DNA from: VXRJ01 sp964636705
GTDB lineage: Bacteria; Acidobacteriota; Vicinamibacteria; Vicinamibacterales; UBA8438
Length of the DNA: 64,000 nucleotides
Assembly: GCA_964636705.1 (NCBI GenBank)
Contig: CAZWUJ010000002.1
Location: forward strand, 62,001-126,000
Reading direction: 5' to 3'
Numbering within the stretch: position 1 is the stretch's first letter; the number at the start of each line of letters is the position of its first letter. Below are positions 1 through 9,085 of this stretch, piece by piece. The notes under the pieces were generated by a model that saw only the letters and a list, made by a program, of their open reading frames with translations, was not told the DNA's origin and made no database searches. Position numbers and translations under genes: made by a program.

Positions 1-1
1 G

Positions 2-1324
2 GTGCAACATGCCGCCATTGACTACCGGATGGCCGAGGATCCGGCGGAGCGCGACCTCGCGGTGGCCACCGGCCCGGAGGGGCCGCGGTCCCGCTACTAC
101 GAGATCCCGCGGACGTCGGACGACCTGCTTCGGCGCAGCGCCCTGATCGAGCGGGCGACGGCGCTCGGCGGCACACTGGTCGTGCTCATCAAGGAAATCG
201 GCACGGACGCCCTCTTCGCGCTCCGTCTCATTGCCGGTCACATGGACCGCACCCTCGGCACCCGCTATCTGCCCCGGGTCGAGGCGTTTCACGCCCACTG
301 CCGGGATCGGGATCTCGCGGTAGCCGTGGCCCAGACCGACGTCAAGGGAAATCGGACGGGTGGTCCTGCGGCACAGGCGCATCCCGACTACTACGTGCAC
401 GTAGTCGCCCAGGACGCCGGCGGCATCACGCTGCGGGGCGCCAAGGTGCACACGTCGGTATCGACTAACGCGCACGAGATCATCGTGCTGCCGACGCGTA
501 ACCTGGCCAAGGGTGAAGAGGCCTATGCGATCGCCTGCGCGGTGCCGGCCAACGCGCCTGGGTTGACCATGCTGGCGAGCGGGTACGGCCGGCGCGGCAA
601 CGCCTTCGAGCAACCGCTCAGCGCACGGCACAAGATGATGGAAACGCTGACCGTCTTCGACGATGTCAAGGTGCCATGGGAACGCGTCTTCCTGAACGGC
701 GAGGCGGAGATGGCGGGGCCGCTCGCGAAGACGTTCGTGGAGTTCCACCGCTTCACCGCGGTCAGCTACAAGCTGCCGCTCGTCGACCTGTTCGTCGGGG
801 CGTCTCACCTGATGGCGGAATACAACGGAGTGCTGAAGGCCGGGCATGTCCGCGACAAGCTCGCCCGACTCATCAGCTACGCGCAAATCTGCCGCGGCAT
901 GACCCGCGAAGCGGCCCGCGAGGCGAAGATCGTCGACGGCGTAGCGGTGCCGAACGCCGAGTTGATCAACATCGCGAAGCTCTACTTCGCCACCAACTAC
1001 CATCAGGCGCTCGCCTGGGTTCAGGATATCGCCGGCGGCCTCCTGGTCACCGGCCCGAGTGCCGAGGATCTGGACGATGCGACCCTTCGTCCTCTCATCG
1101 ACCGCTACCTCGGCGCCGCCAACCCCAACGCCGAAGAGCGCCTGCGGCTGATGAACCTGATTGCGGATCTGACGGCCAGCGATTTCGCCGGCTATCAGTC
1201 CACCCTCGCGATTCATGCCGAGGGGAGCATCGAAGCCGAAAAAATGACGATCTGGCGCCAGCACGACATCGCGCCGGATGTCGCCTACGCCAGGCGCCTC
1301 GCCGGAATCGACGCTACAGAGTGA
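2..1324 (+). CDS. AbfD/HpaB-family flavoprotein (4-hydroxybutyryl-CoA dehydratase-like), 5' end outside window
   Basis: The reading frame is open from the window edge and about 50 N-terminal residues of the family are missing, so the gene starts upstream. The visible 440 residues match the 4-hydroxybutyryl-CoA dehydratase / 4-hydroxyphenylacetate 3-monooxygenase fold along their whole length, for example TDVKGNR, RGAKVHTSVSTNAHE and DIAGGLLVTGPS. From memory of clostridial AbfD, the three Cys that hold its 4Fe-4S cluster align here with Val, Glu and Tyr, while the His ligand (in EFHRF) is kept. A dehydratase that needs the cluster is therefore unlikely. A cluster-free FAD hydroxylase or isomerase is more plausible, with substrate unknown. 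The 3' end overlaps the convergent vapC by 11 bases. Confidence 0.85.
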   Translation: MQHAAIDYRMAEDPAERDLAVATGPEGPRSRYYEIPRTSDDLLRRSALIERATALGGTLVVLIKEIGTDALFALRLIAGHMDRTLGTRYLPRVEAFHAHCRDRDLAVAVAQTDVKGNRTGGPAAQAHPDYYVHVVAQDAGGITLRGAKVHTSVSTNAHEIIVLPTRNLAKGEEAYAIACAVPANAPGLTMLASGYGRRGNAFEQPLSARHKMMETLTVFDDVKVPWERVFLNGEAEMAGPLAKTFVEFHRFTAVSYKLPLVDLFVGASHLMAEYNGVLKAGHVRDKLARLISYAQICRGMTREAAREAKIVDGVAVPNAELINIAKLYFATNYHQALAWVQDIAGGLLVTGPSAEDLDDATLRPLIDRYLGAANPNAEERLRLMNLIADLTASDFAGYQSTLAIHAEGSIEAEKMTIWRQHDIAPDVAYARRLAGIDATE

Positions 1325-1715
1325 TCACCTCCACGCCGATGGACAGCCCGGGCGCTTGCGCGAGGCGACGGTCCATGGTCAGGAGGGGAACTCTCAGCGC
1401 TTCCGCCAGAATCACATATGCCGCGTCATATGCAGTCAGATTGTGGCGCCACGACCAGATGTGATGCAACATCGCCCGATGGCTGTGGCGCACCAGATCG
1501 AACTCGTTCAGCCGATCGACGGCAAAGGTCGCCCGGTCTGCATCAATGCTCCCACCCGCGACATACCGGCGCAGCGCGTTCAGAACCTCAAGATCTACGA
1601 ACTCGAGGGTATGCAGCACCATCTCGGGTGAAGACAACCTGCGCCGGAGCTTGGCGCCCGCGTTGGTGCCAAGCACCAGCTCGACGACAACCGACGCGTC
1701 CAGGACGACCGCCAC
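1314..1715 (-). CDS. vapC: VapC-family PIN-domain toxin
   Basis: This 133-residue PIN-domain protein is a probable Mg-dependent ribonuclease toxin. It opens with VLDASVVVEL, which places the first acidic residue at Asp6, and has the later acidic positions in TAYDAAYV and LTMDRRL. Its length is normal for VapC. It starts 5 bases after the vapB stop, so the two are co-transcribed from the promoter upstream of vapB. In VapBC systems the antitoxin blocks the toxin and the pair represses its own operon. The RNA target cannot be told from sequence. The last 11 bases overlap the convergent flavoprotein gene. Confidence 0.9.
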   Translation of the reverse strand: MAVVLDASVVVELVLGTNAGAKLRRRLSSPEMVLHTLEFVDLEVLNALRRYVAGGSIDADRATFAVDRLNEFDLVRHSHRAMLHHIWSWRHNLTAYDAAYVILAEALRVPLLTMDRRLAQAPGLSIGVEVITL

Positions 1716-1720
1716 CGGAC

Positions 1721-1951
1721 TCAGCGATTCTCGCGGTCCTTCCGGAGGACCTCGGCCGACGGTGGATCGAGGTCTATGGGCGGCAAGTGCTCTATGCGCG
1801 CAAACAACTCGGCGCGCGTCGGCCTGGCGAGCGACTGTTCGATTTCGCGCAGGACGTAGTCGGAGAGAGACAAGCCTGCAAGCGCCGCCCTGGCCTTCAC
1901 GCGGCCATGAACTTCATTCGGAACGTTCCGGACCTGAATGAGCTTGGGCAT
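1721..1951 (-). CDS. vapB: FitA/VapB-like ribbon-helix-helix antitoxin
   Basis: A 76-residue protein whose N-terminus (PKLIQVRNVPNEVHGRVKARA then LSLSDYVLREI) fits the short strand and two helices of a ribbon-helix-helix DNA-binding antitoxin of the FitA type. The C-terminal third, rich in Pro, Asp and Glu, would wrap the PIN toxin. No Shine-Dalgarno sequence precedes the ATG. The promoter predicted just upstream would start transcription at or next to the ATG, so the mRNA may be leaderless. A nested palindrome covers the start codon and promoter and is the likely autoregulatory operator. Confidence 0.88.
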   Translation of the reverse strand: MPKLIQVRNVPNEVHGRVKARAALAGLSLSDYVLREIEQSLARPTRAELFARIEHLPPIDLDPPSAEVLRKDRENR

Positions 1952-1982
1952 GCAATCATGATGAAGTCATCTCAATTGCATG
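1949..1982. promoter_or_regulatory. Nested inverted repeat, probable VapB operator
   Basis: Outer arms CATGCAAT (1949-1956) and ATTGCATG (1975-1982) are perfectly complementary. Inside them lies a second palindrome, GATGA-AG-TCATC (1960-1971). The array overlaps the predicted promoter and the vapB start codon, the usual place for toxin-antitoxin autoregulation. Binding by VapB is inferred. Confidence 0.6.
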
Positions 1983-1986
1983 TCAA
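1958..1986 (-). promoter_or_regulatory. vapBC promoter (TTGACA-N17-CATCAT)
   Basis: On the minus strand a perfect -35 TTGACA (1986-1981) is followed after 17 bases by CATCAT (1963-1958), which matches four of six -10 positions. The expected start point is near 1951, the first base of the vapB ATG. Confidence 0.55.
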
Positions 1987-2024
1987 GCCACCCGACGGCG
2001 CCGCACCGGGAGGGCGCCCTTGGG

Positions 2025-4451
2025 CTACCGCACACCGCCGCCGAAGGTGACGCCGACATAGATCTCCCGGCCGGGGGAGGGTTCGTAGTAGCGGCGACCA
2101 AAGGCGTTGGTGATGGCGGACGAGTTGTAGCGCACGCCGAACAGGTTGTCGATTCCGATGAACGGCCGGATTTCGACCTCGCCGGCTTGCTGATCGAGCC
2201 CGAAGCGAAGGTCGACCACGGTGTAGGCCCAGTTCGACTGGCTCTCGTCGTTCGTCAGCGTGAACTCGGCGACATGCCTAACCGTCATGCTGCCGCGGAC
2301 GCCGCCCGGGAGCGCGTAGTCGATCCCGCCAAAGAAGCGGTGCGGCGGCGACCCCGGCTCGAGGTTGCCGCTGAAATCGTCTCCGCCAAGCAGGAACTCA
2401 TCGAAGACGAAGTGCTGCCGCGTATAGGCGGCGCGGGCGCGGAAACGGGAAACGGGCTGCCAGTTGAGCGAGAACTCCAGACCGGTACGGTCCGTTTCGC
2501 CCGCGTTGGCAAAGAAGGTCCGATCGTCGGGCCGGTTGAACGGTACAAAGGCGTCCAGCACGCGGGAGCGGTAGAACGCGATGTCGTACTGGAGCCGGGC
2601 TGCTTCCACGAGGCCACGGATCCCGAATTCGACGCTCCGGAGCCGTTCCGGATCGAGCGCCTGGTTGAATCCACCCTCGCCCGTCGGCGTATTGGACAGC
2701 TCGACCGTCGTCGGCGTCTCGTAGGCGGTGGCGACGTTGCCGTACAGGTTGAGATTCTCGGTTACCGCCACCGTCAGGCCGACCGACGGGCTCGCTGCGC
2801 CCATCGTCCGGTCGCCCGACTGATCGCCATCCGCGAGCAGACGGTCAATCGCACGGAACCGGTAGTAGTCGTACCGGACGCCCGCCGTCAGGGTCACCCG
2901 CGCATGCGGCGACAGACCCACCTGGGCAAAGGGACCGGCCGAGAGCACCTGTTCCTGCTGATCGACCCGAAGTTCGGCGCGGTGCGCGTCGCCACCGACG
3001 ACGAACGGAGGCATGAATCCGAACTCCATGCGGTCGTCGTCCTGCGTGGCGATATCGACGCCCGCGGTCCATGTGACGTTGCCGCTGTCCGATGCGCCGA
3101 GGTACTCGGAGCGGAGGCCTCGTCCCTTCCGGCCCAGGTCGATGACCTGGCCGACGCCGCCCGCGTCCAGCTTCCGATTGGATGCCCAGCCCGTGGCCCG
3201 CACCACCTGCGTGCCGGCGAAGCGGTACTCCAGGGTGACACCGCCCTGCCCTTGGCTGGCCGACTCGCCCCAGTTCTGCTCGGCCACCGTGGGGCTGCGA
3301 TGCCCCGAACAGCCGAAACGGCCCATGCACGGACGGGCCTGGCGCGGATTGGCGTTCGCCGTGTCGGTGGCCGGCAGGCGTGGGTCGCCCGCCTGCGCCG
3401 CCGTGAGAAAGCTCGCGCTCTCCGCGAAGGGCGAATCGTAGTGGTTGAAAATCCCGGACAGGTGCCAGCGGGCGCCCATCGCCTGGCGCAGGACGAAGTT
3501 GGTCTGGCGGATGTCCGCCGCGCTGTGGTCGCGCCAGCCGTCTGTCCTGAAGCGGGTGAAGCTCCCCATGAAGCTGGTGCCGCTGTTGTTGTGGCCATCC
3601 GCTCGCACCTGCTGGCGCTGGTATCCGTTGCTTCCCCACTGGAGGTCGGGCCGGATGGCGAACCGGCGGGTCGGATCGATTTCGGTGAAGAGGCTGATCA
3701 CCCCGCCGGCGGAGTTGCCGTAGAGAACGGAGCTGGGGCCGCGGATTACTTCGATACGCCGGACCGAGCCGAGGTCGACGTTGCCCGGCTCGGTCGTTCC
3801 GTCCGCGGTGGTAATGGGAATGCCGTCCTGAATGATCGCGAGGCCGCGCAGGCCGAACCGGGGCTGTGGAGATCGGATGCTCAGGCCCACGCCCCCGGAC
3901 AATCCATAGCTGCGCCGGTTCTGCACAAGCAGCCCGGGTATGCCGCGGAGCACTTCGTCGAGCGACGACCGGCGTTCGGTGAAATTGATCTGTTCGTTGC
4001 CGACGACCGCCACGGCGTTCGGAACGCTCGCGAGGGTCTGGGCCGAGCGGGTCACCTCGACCGTCTCCGCGATCGGTGCGATGCCCAGGGTGAGGTCGAG
4101 CCGGGCCGCCGTCGATCCGACGGTGACAGTAGTTTCCTCGCCCAGGAAGCCGGGCATCAGCACACTGACAGCGTAGTCGCCGGCGGGCAGCCGCGAGATG
4201 CTGTAGATGCCCTGCGCATCGCTGACGGCGCTCCGCAACAGCCCGGTATCGTCGTGCTCCACGGTGACGGTGGCGCCAGGCAGCACGCCGCCGAGTTCGT
4301 CGACAACCGCGCCGATAATCGAACCGGCGTCGTCCTGGGCCGCCGCAGCCGGCGTCCCCGGGATGAACAACAGGGCTGCAACCAGCAGCGCTACGAAGGC
4401 GGTCATGCCGTGAGCCGGCTCGAACCTGTCGGTGTGAGAAGTCGCCAACAT
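2025..4451 (-). CDS. TonB-dependent outer-membrane receptor with carboxypeptidase-regulatory-like N-domain
   Basis: An outer-membrane beta-barrel receptor for TonB-driven uptake. The order is a signal peptide (hydrophobic run ending GTPAAAAQ), a carboxypeptidase-regulatory-like beta-sandwich (about residues 35-115, with GAVVDELGGVLPGATVTV), a plug domain (EVLRGIPGLLVQNRR, IEVIRGPSSVLYGNSAGG) and a long barrel ending in an aromatic-containing strand (EIYVGVTFGGGVR). I chose the ATG at 4451 because GGAGG lies 4 bases upstream; an ATG at 4484 is also in frame. The plug resembles siderophore or metal-chelate receptors, but the ligand is not known. It is transcribed alone. Confidence 0.92.
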   Translation of the reverse strand: MLATSHTDRFEPAHGMTAFVALLVAALLFIPGTPAAAAQDDAGSIIGAVVDELGGVLPGATVTVEHDDTGLLRSAVSDAQGIYSISRLPAGDYAVSVLMPGFLGEETTVTVGSTAARLDLTLGIAPIAETVEVTRSAQTLASVPNAVAVVGNEQINFTERRSSLDEVLRGIPGLLVQNRRSYGLSGGVGLSIRSPQPRFGLRGLAIIQDGIPITTADGTTEPGNVDLGSVRRIEVIRGPSSVLYGNSAGGVISLFTEIDPTRRFAIRPDLQWGSNGYQRQQVRADGHNNSGTSFMGSFTRFRTDGWRDHSAADIRQTNFVLRQAMGARWHLSGIFNHYDSPFAESASFLTAAQAGDPRLPATDTANANPRQARPCMGRFGCSGHRSPTVAEQNWGESASQGQGGVTLEYRFAGTQVVRATGWASNRKLDAGGVGQVIDLGRKGRGLRSEYLGASDSGNVTWTAGVDIATQDDDRMEFGFMPPFVVGGDAHRAELRVDQQEQVLSAGPFAQVGLSPHARVTLTAGVRYDYYRFRAIDRLLADGDQSGDRTMGAASPSVGLTVAVTENLNLYGNVATAYETPTTVELSNTPTGEGGFNQALDPERLRSVEFGIRGLVEAARLQYDIAFYRSRVLDAFVPFNRPDDRTFFANAGETDRTGLEFSLNWQPVSRFRARAAYTRQHFVFDEFLLGGDDFSGNLEPGSPPHRFFGGIDYALPGGVRGSMTVRHVAEFTLTNDESQSNWAYTVVDLRFGLDQQAGEVEIRPFIGIDNLFGVRYNSSAITNAFGRRYYEPSPGREIYVGVTFGGGVR

Positions 4452-4532
4452 ATCACCTCCACGCATGTCACTCCCCGGTGACACGGGTTCCGAAAGACCA
4501 AGACACCAACCATCGACAGGAGGGAGAACCGC

Positions 4533-4913
4533 CTACTGCCTGGCCGCACTCCAGACGCCCGTGCCGTACCAGACGAAACTGCCCTCGTCCCCCGTCATCG
4601 TCGCGCCCTGGACCTCACCCGAAAAGTTGACCGGCATGTCGCCGTCGAGATCCGGCACGATGAAACCCCACTTGATCATGCTGCCTTCAAGGGAACCGGT
4701 CAGGGGCAAGGGTCCCTCGCCGTCGTTCATGTCGATCTCGCCCTCGAGGGCCGCGCCATCCTGTTCGAACGTAGCGGTCCAGATCTGCTCACCTGTCTGG
4801 GTGTCGAGCGTAATCTCCCAGACGCCGCTGATGTCCGACTGGGCACGTCCCGCGCTGGACGGCCCGGCCACCAGCACGGCGGCCGCAAAGATTCCCGTAA
4901 CGACCCTGACCAT
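4533..4913 (-). CDS. Small secreted beta-rich protein, function unknown
   Basis: A 126-residue protein with a clear signal peptide (MVRVVTGIFAAAVLVAGPSSAGRAQ) followed by a domain of alternating short strands, beginning SDISGVWEITLDT. Proteins with this SGxWxhxhxT opening recur as secreted, lipocalin-like proteins in Acidobacteriota, but no function is established. The start at 4913 is supported by GGAGG upstream in the divergent gap, and a longer in-frame extension lacks signal-peptide logic. It sits between the TonB receptor (same strand) and the divergent MFS transporter. Confidence 0.75.
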   Translation of the reverse strand: MVRVVTGIFAAAVLVAGPSSAGRAQSDISGVWEITLDTQTGEQIWTATFEQDGAALEGEIDMNDGEGPLPLTGSLEGSMIKWGFIVPDLDGDMPVNFSGEVQGATMTGDEGSFVWYGTGVWSAARQ

Positions 4914-5054
4914 CCAACCTCCTTCCCACGGACCCGGACCGGCCGTCGCGTGCAGCCCCCCCGCGGGAAAGTTGTATTGTAGCGGCATTCCCGGCGCTGC
5001 CTGCGGAGTAGAATGTGCCGGCGGCAACTCATCCGGCTGAGGGAGGAACGCGAC

Positions 5055-6299
5055 ATGACTGACGAACAGGTCCACAACCGTTGGCGGCCCCTCCTTGGCG
5101 GGGTGTTGATGAATCTGGCGCTGGGCGTCATCTATGCCTGGAGCGTCTTCGTCGCGCCGTTCGATGCAGACTTCGGCTGGACTCGCACCGAGGTTTCCGT
5201 AGTCTTCACCATCGCCATCCTTTCGGTCGGCTCCTGGTTTGTCGTCGCCGGGTTCCTTCAGGACCGTTTCGGGCCGCGGCTGGTGGCGGCGTTCGGGGGC
5301 ACCCTCTACGCCGTGGGGTTCTTCCTCGCGAGCCAGACCGAATCACTCATCTGGCTCTATGTCACCTTCGGGGCCATCGCGGGGGCGGGCAATGGTTTCG
5401 GCTACGCCATCCCGATTCCCGTCTGTTCGAAGTGGTTCCCCGATCGGCGCGGGCTTGCCGTCGGTCTCGTCGTGGGAGGCTACGGCGCGGGCTCCGGCAT
5501 CTACGGTCCGCTCGCGCGCGAATGGCTCATTCCGGCCTATGGCTGGCAGGGAACGATGCAGATCTCCGCCGCCGTGTTCCTGGTCATGACGCTGGCGGCG
5601 GCATATCTCCTGAAGAACCCCCCCAAGGGTTACCGGCCTCCCGCCATGGCTCCGGCGGCCGGCGGCGCGAGCCCCGCAGCGGCTCCGGCGACGGCGCGCG
5701 ACTTCGCCACTGGAGAGATGGTGCGGACGCCAACGTTCTACTTCCTGTGGATCGCCTATTGCCTCGGCGCGGCAGCAGGTCTGATGGTCATCAGCCAACT
5801 GGTTCCCGTGGGTGAGGCGGCGGGACTGGGGGCCGCCGCGGCGCTCGGACTCACCATCGGCGCCATCGGCAACACCGGCGGCCGGGTGTTGTCCGGCTGG
5901 ATGTCGGACACCTTCGGCCGGCTCAACACACTCCGGCTGATGGTCCTGCTCTCGGTGGTGGCGCTGCCGCTGTTCCCGCTCTTCGCGGGACAGGTCGTGC
6001 TCTTCTATCTGCTGCTGATCGTGATCTACTACGGCTACGGGACGCTGCTGTCGGTTTTCGCCTCCACCTGTGCGGACTTCTACGGTACGCGGAACATGGG
6101 CGTGAACTACGGGCTGCTCTTTTCCGCCTGGGGGGTCGCCGGCATCGTCGGACCCGTCATCGCAGGACGCGTCTTCGACGCCACGGGCACCTACGCGGTC
6201 GCGTTCTACCTCGCCGCCGCGTTGTCGGTGGTCGCCCTTGGCTCGCTGATGCTCGCGAAGCAGCCGGCCGCGCCGGTCTCGGATAGCCCCACCGCCTGA
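5055..6299 (+). CDS. MFS transporter of the oxalate/formate antiporter (OxlT) family
   Basis: An inner-membrane carrier of about 414 residues with twelve predicted hydrophobic segments split by a central loop rich in Pro and Ala (about residues 200-225). The N-terminal segment WRPLLGGVLMNLALGVIYAWSVF and the loop 2-3 motif DRFGPR are typical of the oxalate/formate antiporter family of MFS. Such carriers exchange small carboxylates; the actual substrate is unknown. The ATG at 5055 follows GGGAGG. The next gene, a short-chain fatty-acid carrier, begins 4 bases after this stop, so both probably form a carboxylate-transport operon. Confidence 0.88.
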   Translation: MTDEQVHNRWRPLLGGVLMNLALGVIYAWSVFVAPFDADFGWTRTEVSVVFTIAILSVGSWFVVAGFLQDRFGPRLVAAFGGTLYAVGFFLASQTESLIWLYVTFGAIAGAGNGFGYAIPIPVCSKWFPDRRGLAVGLVVGGYGAGSGIYGPLAREWLIPAYGWQGTMQISAAVFLVMTLAAAYLLKNPPKGYRPPAMAPAAGGASPAAAPATARDFATGEMVRTPTFYFLWIAYCLGAAAGLMVISQLVPVGEAAGLGAAAALGLTIGAIGNTGGRVLSGWMSDTFGRLNTLRLMVLLSVVALPLFPLFAGQVVLFYLLLIVIYYGYGTLLSVFASTCADFYGTRNMGVNYGLLFSAWGVAGIVGPVIAGRVFDATGTYAVAFYLAAALSVVALGSLMLAKQPAAPVSDSPTA

Positions 6300-6303
6300 T
6301 CGC

Positions 6304-7689
6304 ATGGGCGGCCTGGTCGGTCTCGTCGGCGAACTGGGCGATCGTCTGTGCCGATTCACCCAGCGCTGGATTCCCGACTCGTGGATCGTCTGCATGATCC
6401 TGACGGTCGTGTCGATCCTGCTGGCGATCTTCGGCGCCGGGGCCAGCCTGAACGAGTCGATCCTCGCCTGGGGAGACGGGATGTGGGGCCTTCTGGAACT
6501 GGCGATGCAGTTCTCCATCGCCATGATTGCGGCGCACGCCTGCGTATCTTCACGGCCGGTCTTCGCGTTGCTCGACCGCCTCGCCAGGCTTCCCGACCCG
6601 AACCGCCCGATCCAGGCGATCGCACTCGTCGGCGCCTATTCGATGGTGACCGGCTACATGAACTGGGCGCTCAGCGTCGTCGCCTCGGCGCTCTTCGTGC
6701 CGTTCGTCGCGCGGCGCAACCCGAAGGCGGACATCCGCGTCGTGATTGCCGCCGCGTACCTCGGACTCGGCACGATCTGGCACGGCGGCCTGTCCGGTTC
6801 GGCTCCGCTCATCCTTGCCACACCGGGCAATCCGCTGCTTGAACCGGCGGTCGGGACGCCGGTGATCGACCGGGTGATCCCGGTGACGGAAACGCTCTTC
6901 ATTCCGTTCAACTTGATCTACGTCGCAATCCTCTTCACCGTCGCGCTGGGTACGGTGATGCTGCTTCATCCACAGCGCAACGTCCGCACCCTTCCGGACG
7001 AGGCGATCGACCGGATGATGCCGCAATTGGCGGAGGAGGAAACATCGGCGACGCCAGCGGGACGCATGGAGGCATCCCGCAGTTGGATCGTCCTTGGCGT
7101 GATCCTTATCGGCTACCCGCTCGGTTACTCCATCGTCACGCGCGGCTTCGGCGCGACCTGGACAATCAACGCCTACAACGCGGTCTTCCTGGTGTCGGCG
7201 CTACTGCTGCAGGGACGGCCATCGAATCTGGTGCGCGCATTCGGCAACGGCGCGCGCACCGCTTCCGGCGTCATCCTGCAGTTTCCCTTCTATGCAGGCA
7301 TCTTCGGCGTCATCAACAACACCGGTCTGGGCGCGTGGCTGGGCGACCTGTTCGTCGCGTTCGCATCTACCGAAACCTACCCGCTGGTCGTCTACCTCTA
7401 TTCCGGGCTGATGAACCTCTTCGTTCCTTCCGCCGGCTCTAAATGGCTGATCGAGGCTCCATACCTCCTGCCTGCGGCACAGGAGCTGGGCGTCTCGGCC
7501 ACCACGACGGTTCTCGCCTACGCCTACGGCGATTCGACGACGAACCTCATTCAGCCCTTTTGGGCCATTCCGATCCTGACGGTCACGAGGCTCAAGTTCG
7601 GGGACATCCTCGGCTACACGGGCATCGTCGCCGTTGTCTGCACACTGGTCAGTGTCGTTGCGATGTTCCTGATTCCACCCAATCTGTAG
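6304..7689 (+). CDS. atoE: Short-chain fatty acid transporter, AtoE family
   Basis: A 461-residue integral membrane protein that matches the AtoE short-chain fatty acid permease family throughout, for example FTQRWIPDSWIVCMILT at the N-terminus and GGLSGSAPLILATPGNP, with a C-terminal region ending in hydrophobic helices. The family takes up acetoacetate or butyrate-like acids. It lies 4 bases behind the OxlT-like gene, with which it is almost certainly co-transcribed. Together with the flavoprotein at the window start it suggests use of C4-type carboxylates, but that link is an inference. Confidence 0.9.
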   Translation: MGGLVGLVGELGDRLCRFTQRWIPDSWIVCMILTVVSILLAIFGAGASLNESILAWGDGMWGLLELAMQFSIAMIAAHACVSSRPVFALLDRLARLPDPNRPIQAIALVGAYSMVTGYMNWALSVVASALFVPFVARRNPKADIRVVIAAAYLGLGTIWHGGLSGSAPLILATPGNPLLEPAVGTPVIDRVIPVTETLFIPFNLIYVAILFTVALGTVMLLHPQRNVRTLPDEAIDRMMPQLAEEETSATPAGRMEASRSWIVLGVILIGYPLGYSIVTRGFGATWTINAYNAVFLVSALLLQGRPSNLVRAFGNGARTASGVILQFPFYAGIFGVINNTGLGAWLGDLFVAFASTETYPLVVYLYSGLMNLFVPSAGSKWLIEAPYLLPAAQELGVSATTTVLAYAYGDSTTNLIQPFWAIPILTVTRLKFGDILGYTGIVAVVCTLVSVVAMFLIPPNL

Positions 7690-7710
7690 CGGCCGCGGCG
7701 GGCTCGCGAC

Positions 7711-7716
7711 TATAAT
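7711..7716 (+). promoter_or_regulatory. TATAAT -10 element close to start codon
   Basis: A perfect TATAAT ends 4 bases before the ATG at 7721 and 10 before an in-frame ATG at 7727. No good -35 and no Shine-Dalgarno sequence are visible. It may drive a leaderless or near-leaderless transcript. Confidence 0.45.
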
Positions 7717-7720
7717 CCCC

Positions 7721-9085
7721 ATGATCATGCGGCGCACACCCCAGGCGGCGCCCGCCGGATTCCTGCTGGTTGCGCTGGTCGCCCTCCCCGCCCTGTCGGC
7801 CAGCGAGTGGCCCCGGTTCCGCGGGGCGGAAGACGGCGTCGCCCCTGACCACGCCGACCTGCCCGAGACCTGGAGCGAAACCCAAAACGTCAAGTGGCGC
7901 GCCGACATCCCGGGCCTCGGCTGGAGCTCGCCGATCGTCTGGGACGACCATGTCATCGTGACGACCGCGATCAGCGCCGGAGAGGAGCCCCAACCCGTCA
8001 AGGGGCTGTACGACCCGGGAGACGAGCATGGCAAGCAGGACGCGGTGGCGGAACACCGCTGGGTGGTGCTCGACTTCGACCTGGCCACCGGTACGCTGCG
8101 GTGGGAACGGGAGCTGCGGGCGGACCTTCCCACCATCAAGCGGCATCTGAAGTCGAGCTTCGCTTCCGAGACGCCGGTGACCGACGGTGAGCGCGTCTAC
8201 GTGTACTTCGGCAGCGTCGGCCTGGTGGCGGCGCTGGACCTGGAGAACGGCGAGGTGGTCTGGACCCGGGACGTCGGTGCGTTCAACGGCGGGCAGGAGT
8301 TCGGGACCGCCGCGTCCCCGGTGCTGCACGAAGGCCGCCTCTACATCGTCAACGACAACACGACCGAGTCGTTCCTGACCGCCTTCGATGCCGAAACCGG
8401 CGAGCAGGTGTGGCGCATCGTGCGTGACGAGACCGAGAACTGGTCGACGCCGTTCGTGTGGGAGAACCGGCTGCGGACCGAGCTGTTGACGACGGGACGC
8501 GGGCGCGTCCGATCCTACGACCTCGACGGCAACGTGCTGTGGGAACTGCAGGGGATGACCGTCAACGTCGCGCCCACGCCCTTCGCAAAGAACGGCCTGG
8601 CGTACATCAGCTCCGGCTATCCCGGCTCGGCCGTTCGTCCGGTCTACGCGGTGCGGCCGGGCGGCTCGGGCGACATCTCGCTCGATCCGGACAATCCGAC
8701 CGACCACCCCTATGTCGCGTGGTTCCAGCCGATGCTCGGCACGTACGTAACGTCGGCCCTCGTCTACAAGGACATCTACTACACGCTGCTGGATCGAGGG
8801 ATGCTGCTGGCGCATGACGCGGCCACCGGTGCGGAAATCTACGGCCGGACGCGGCTCCGGCCGGGTAGCGGGTTCACGGCGTCGCCCTGGGCGTACAACG
8901 ACCGGGTCTTCGTCCTGAGTGAAGACGGCGATACCTATGTAGTCCGGGCGGGCCGCGAGTTCGAGATCCTCGCGGTCAACCCGCTCAACGAGATGACCCT
9001 GGCGACGCCCGCCGTCGCGGGGGGCAACCTGATCATCCGGACCCAGACGAAGCTGTACTGCCTCTCGAACGGGGGTGGCGCGTGA
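7721..9085 (+). CDS. Secreted PQQ-like (BamB-type) beta-propeller protein
   Basis: A 454-residue exported protein: signal peptide (FLLVALVALPALSAS) followed by repeated propeller blades, each with the pattern DxxTGxxxWxR, such as DLATGTLRWERE, DLENGEVVWTRD and DAETGEQVWRI. The mature start WPRFRGAEDGVA is shared with pyrrolo-quinoline-quinone-repeat proteins common in Acidobacteriota and Planctomycetes. No PQQ-binding dehydrogenase residues or heme motif are seen, so it may be a structural or binding propeller rather than an enzyme. Its stop overlaps the GTG start of the next gene by four bases (GTGA), implying translational coupling. Confidence 0.85.
   Translation: MIMRRTPQAAPAGFLLVALVALPALSASEWPRFRGAEDGVAPDHADLPETWSETQNVKWRADIPGLGWSSPIVWDDHVIVTTAISAGEEPQPVKGLYDPGDEHGKQDAVAEHRWVVLDFDLATGTLRWERELRADLPTIKRHLKSSFASETPVTDGERVYVYFGSVGLVAALDLENGEVVWTRDVGAFNGGQEFGTAASPVLHEGRLYIVNDNTTESFLTAFDAETGEQVWRIVRDETENWSTPFVWENRLRTELLTTGRGRVRSYDLDGNVLWELQGMTVNVAPTPFAKNGLAYISSGYPGSAVRPVYAVRPGGSGDISLDPDNPTDHPYVAWFQPMLGTYVTSALVYKDIYYTLLDRGMLLAHDAATGAEIYGRTRLRPGSGFTASPWAYNDRVFVLSEDGDTYVVRAGREFEILAVNPLNEMTLATPAVAGGNLIIRTQTKLYCLSNGGGA

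Noticed and set aside
1980..4481. 833-codon open frame on the plus strand opposite the TonB receptor
   Set aside because: The minus strand encodes a clear receptor with signal peptide and plug motifs. The plus frame has no recognisable domain and is an effect of high GC content.
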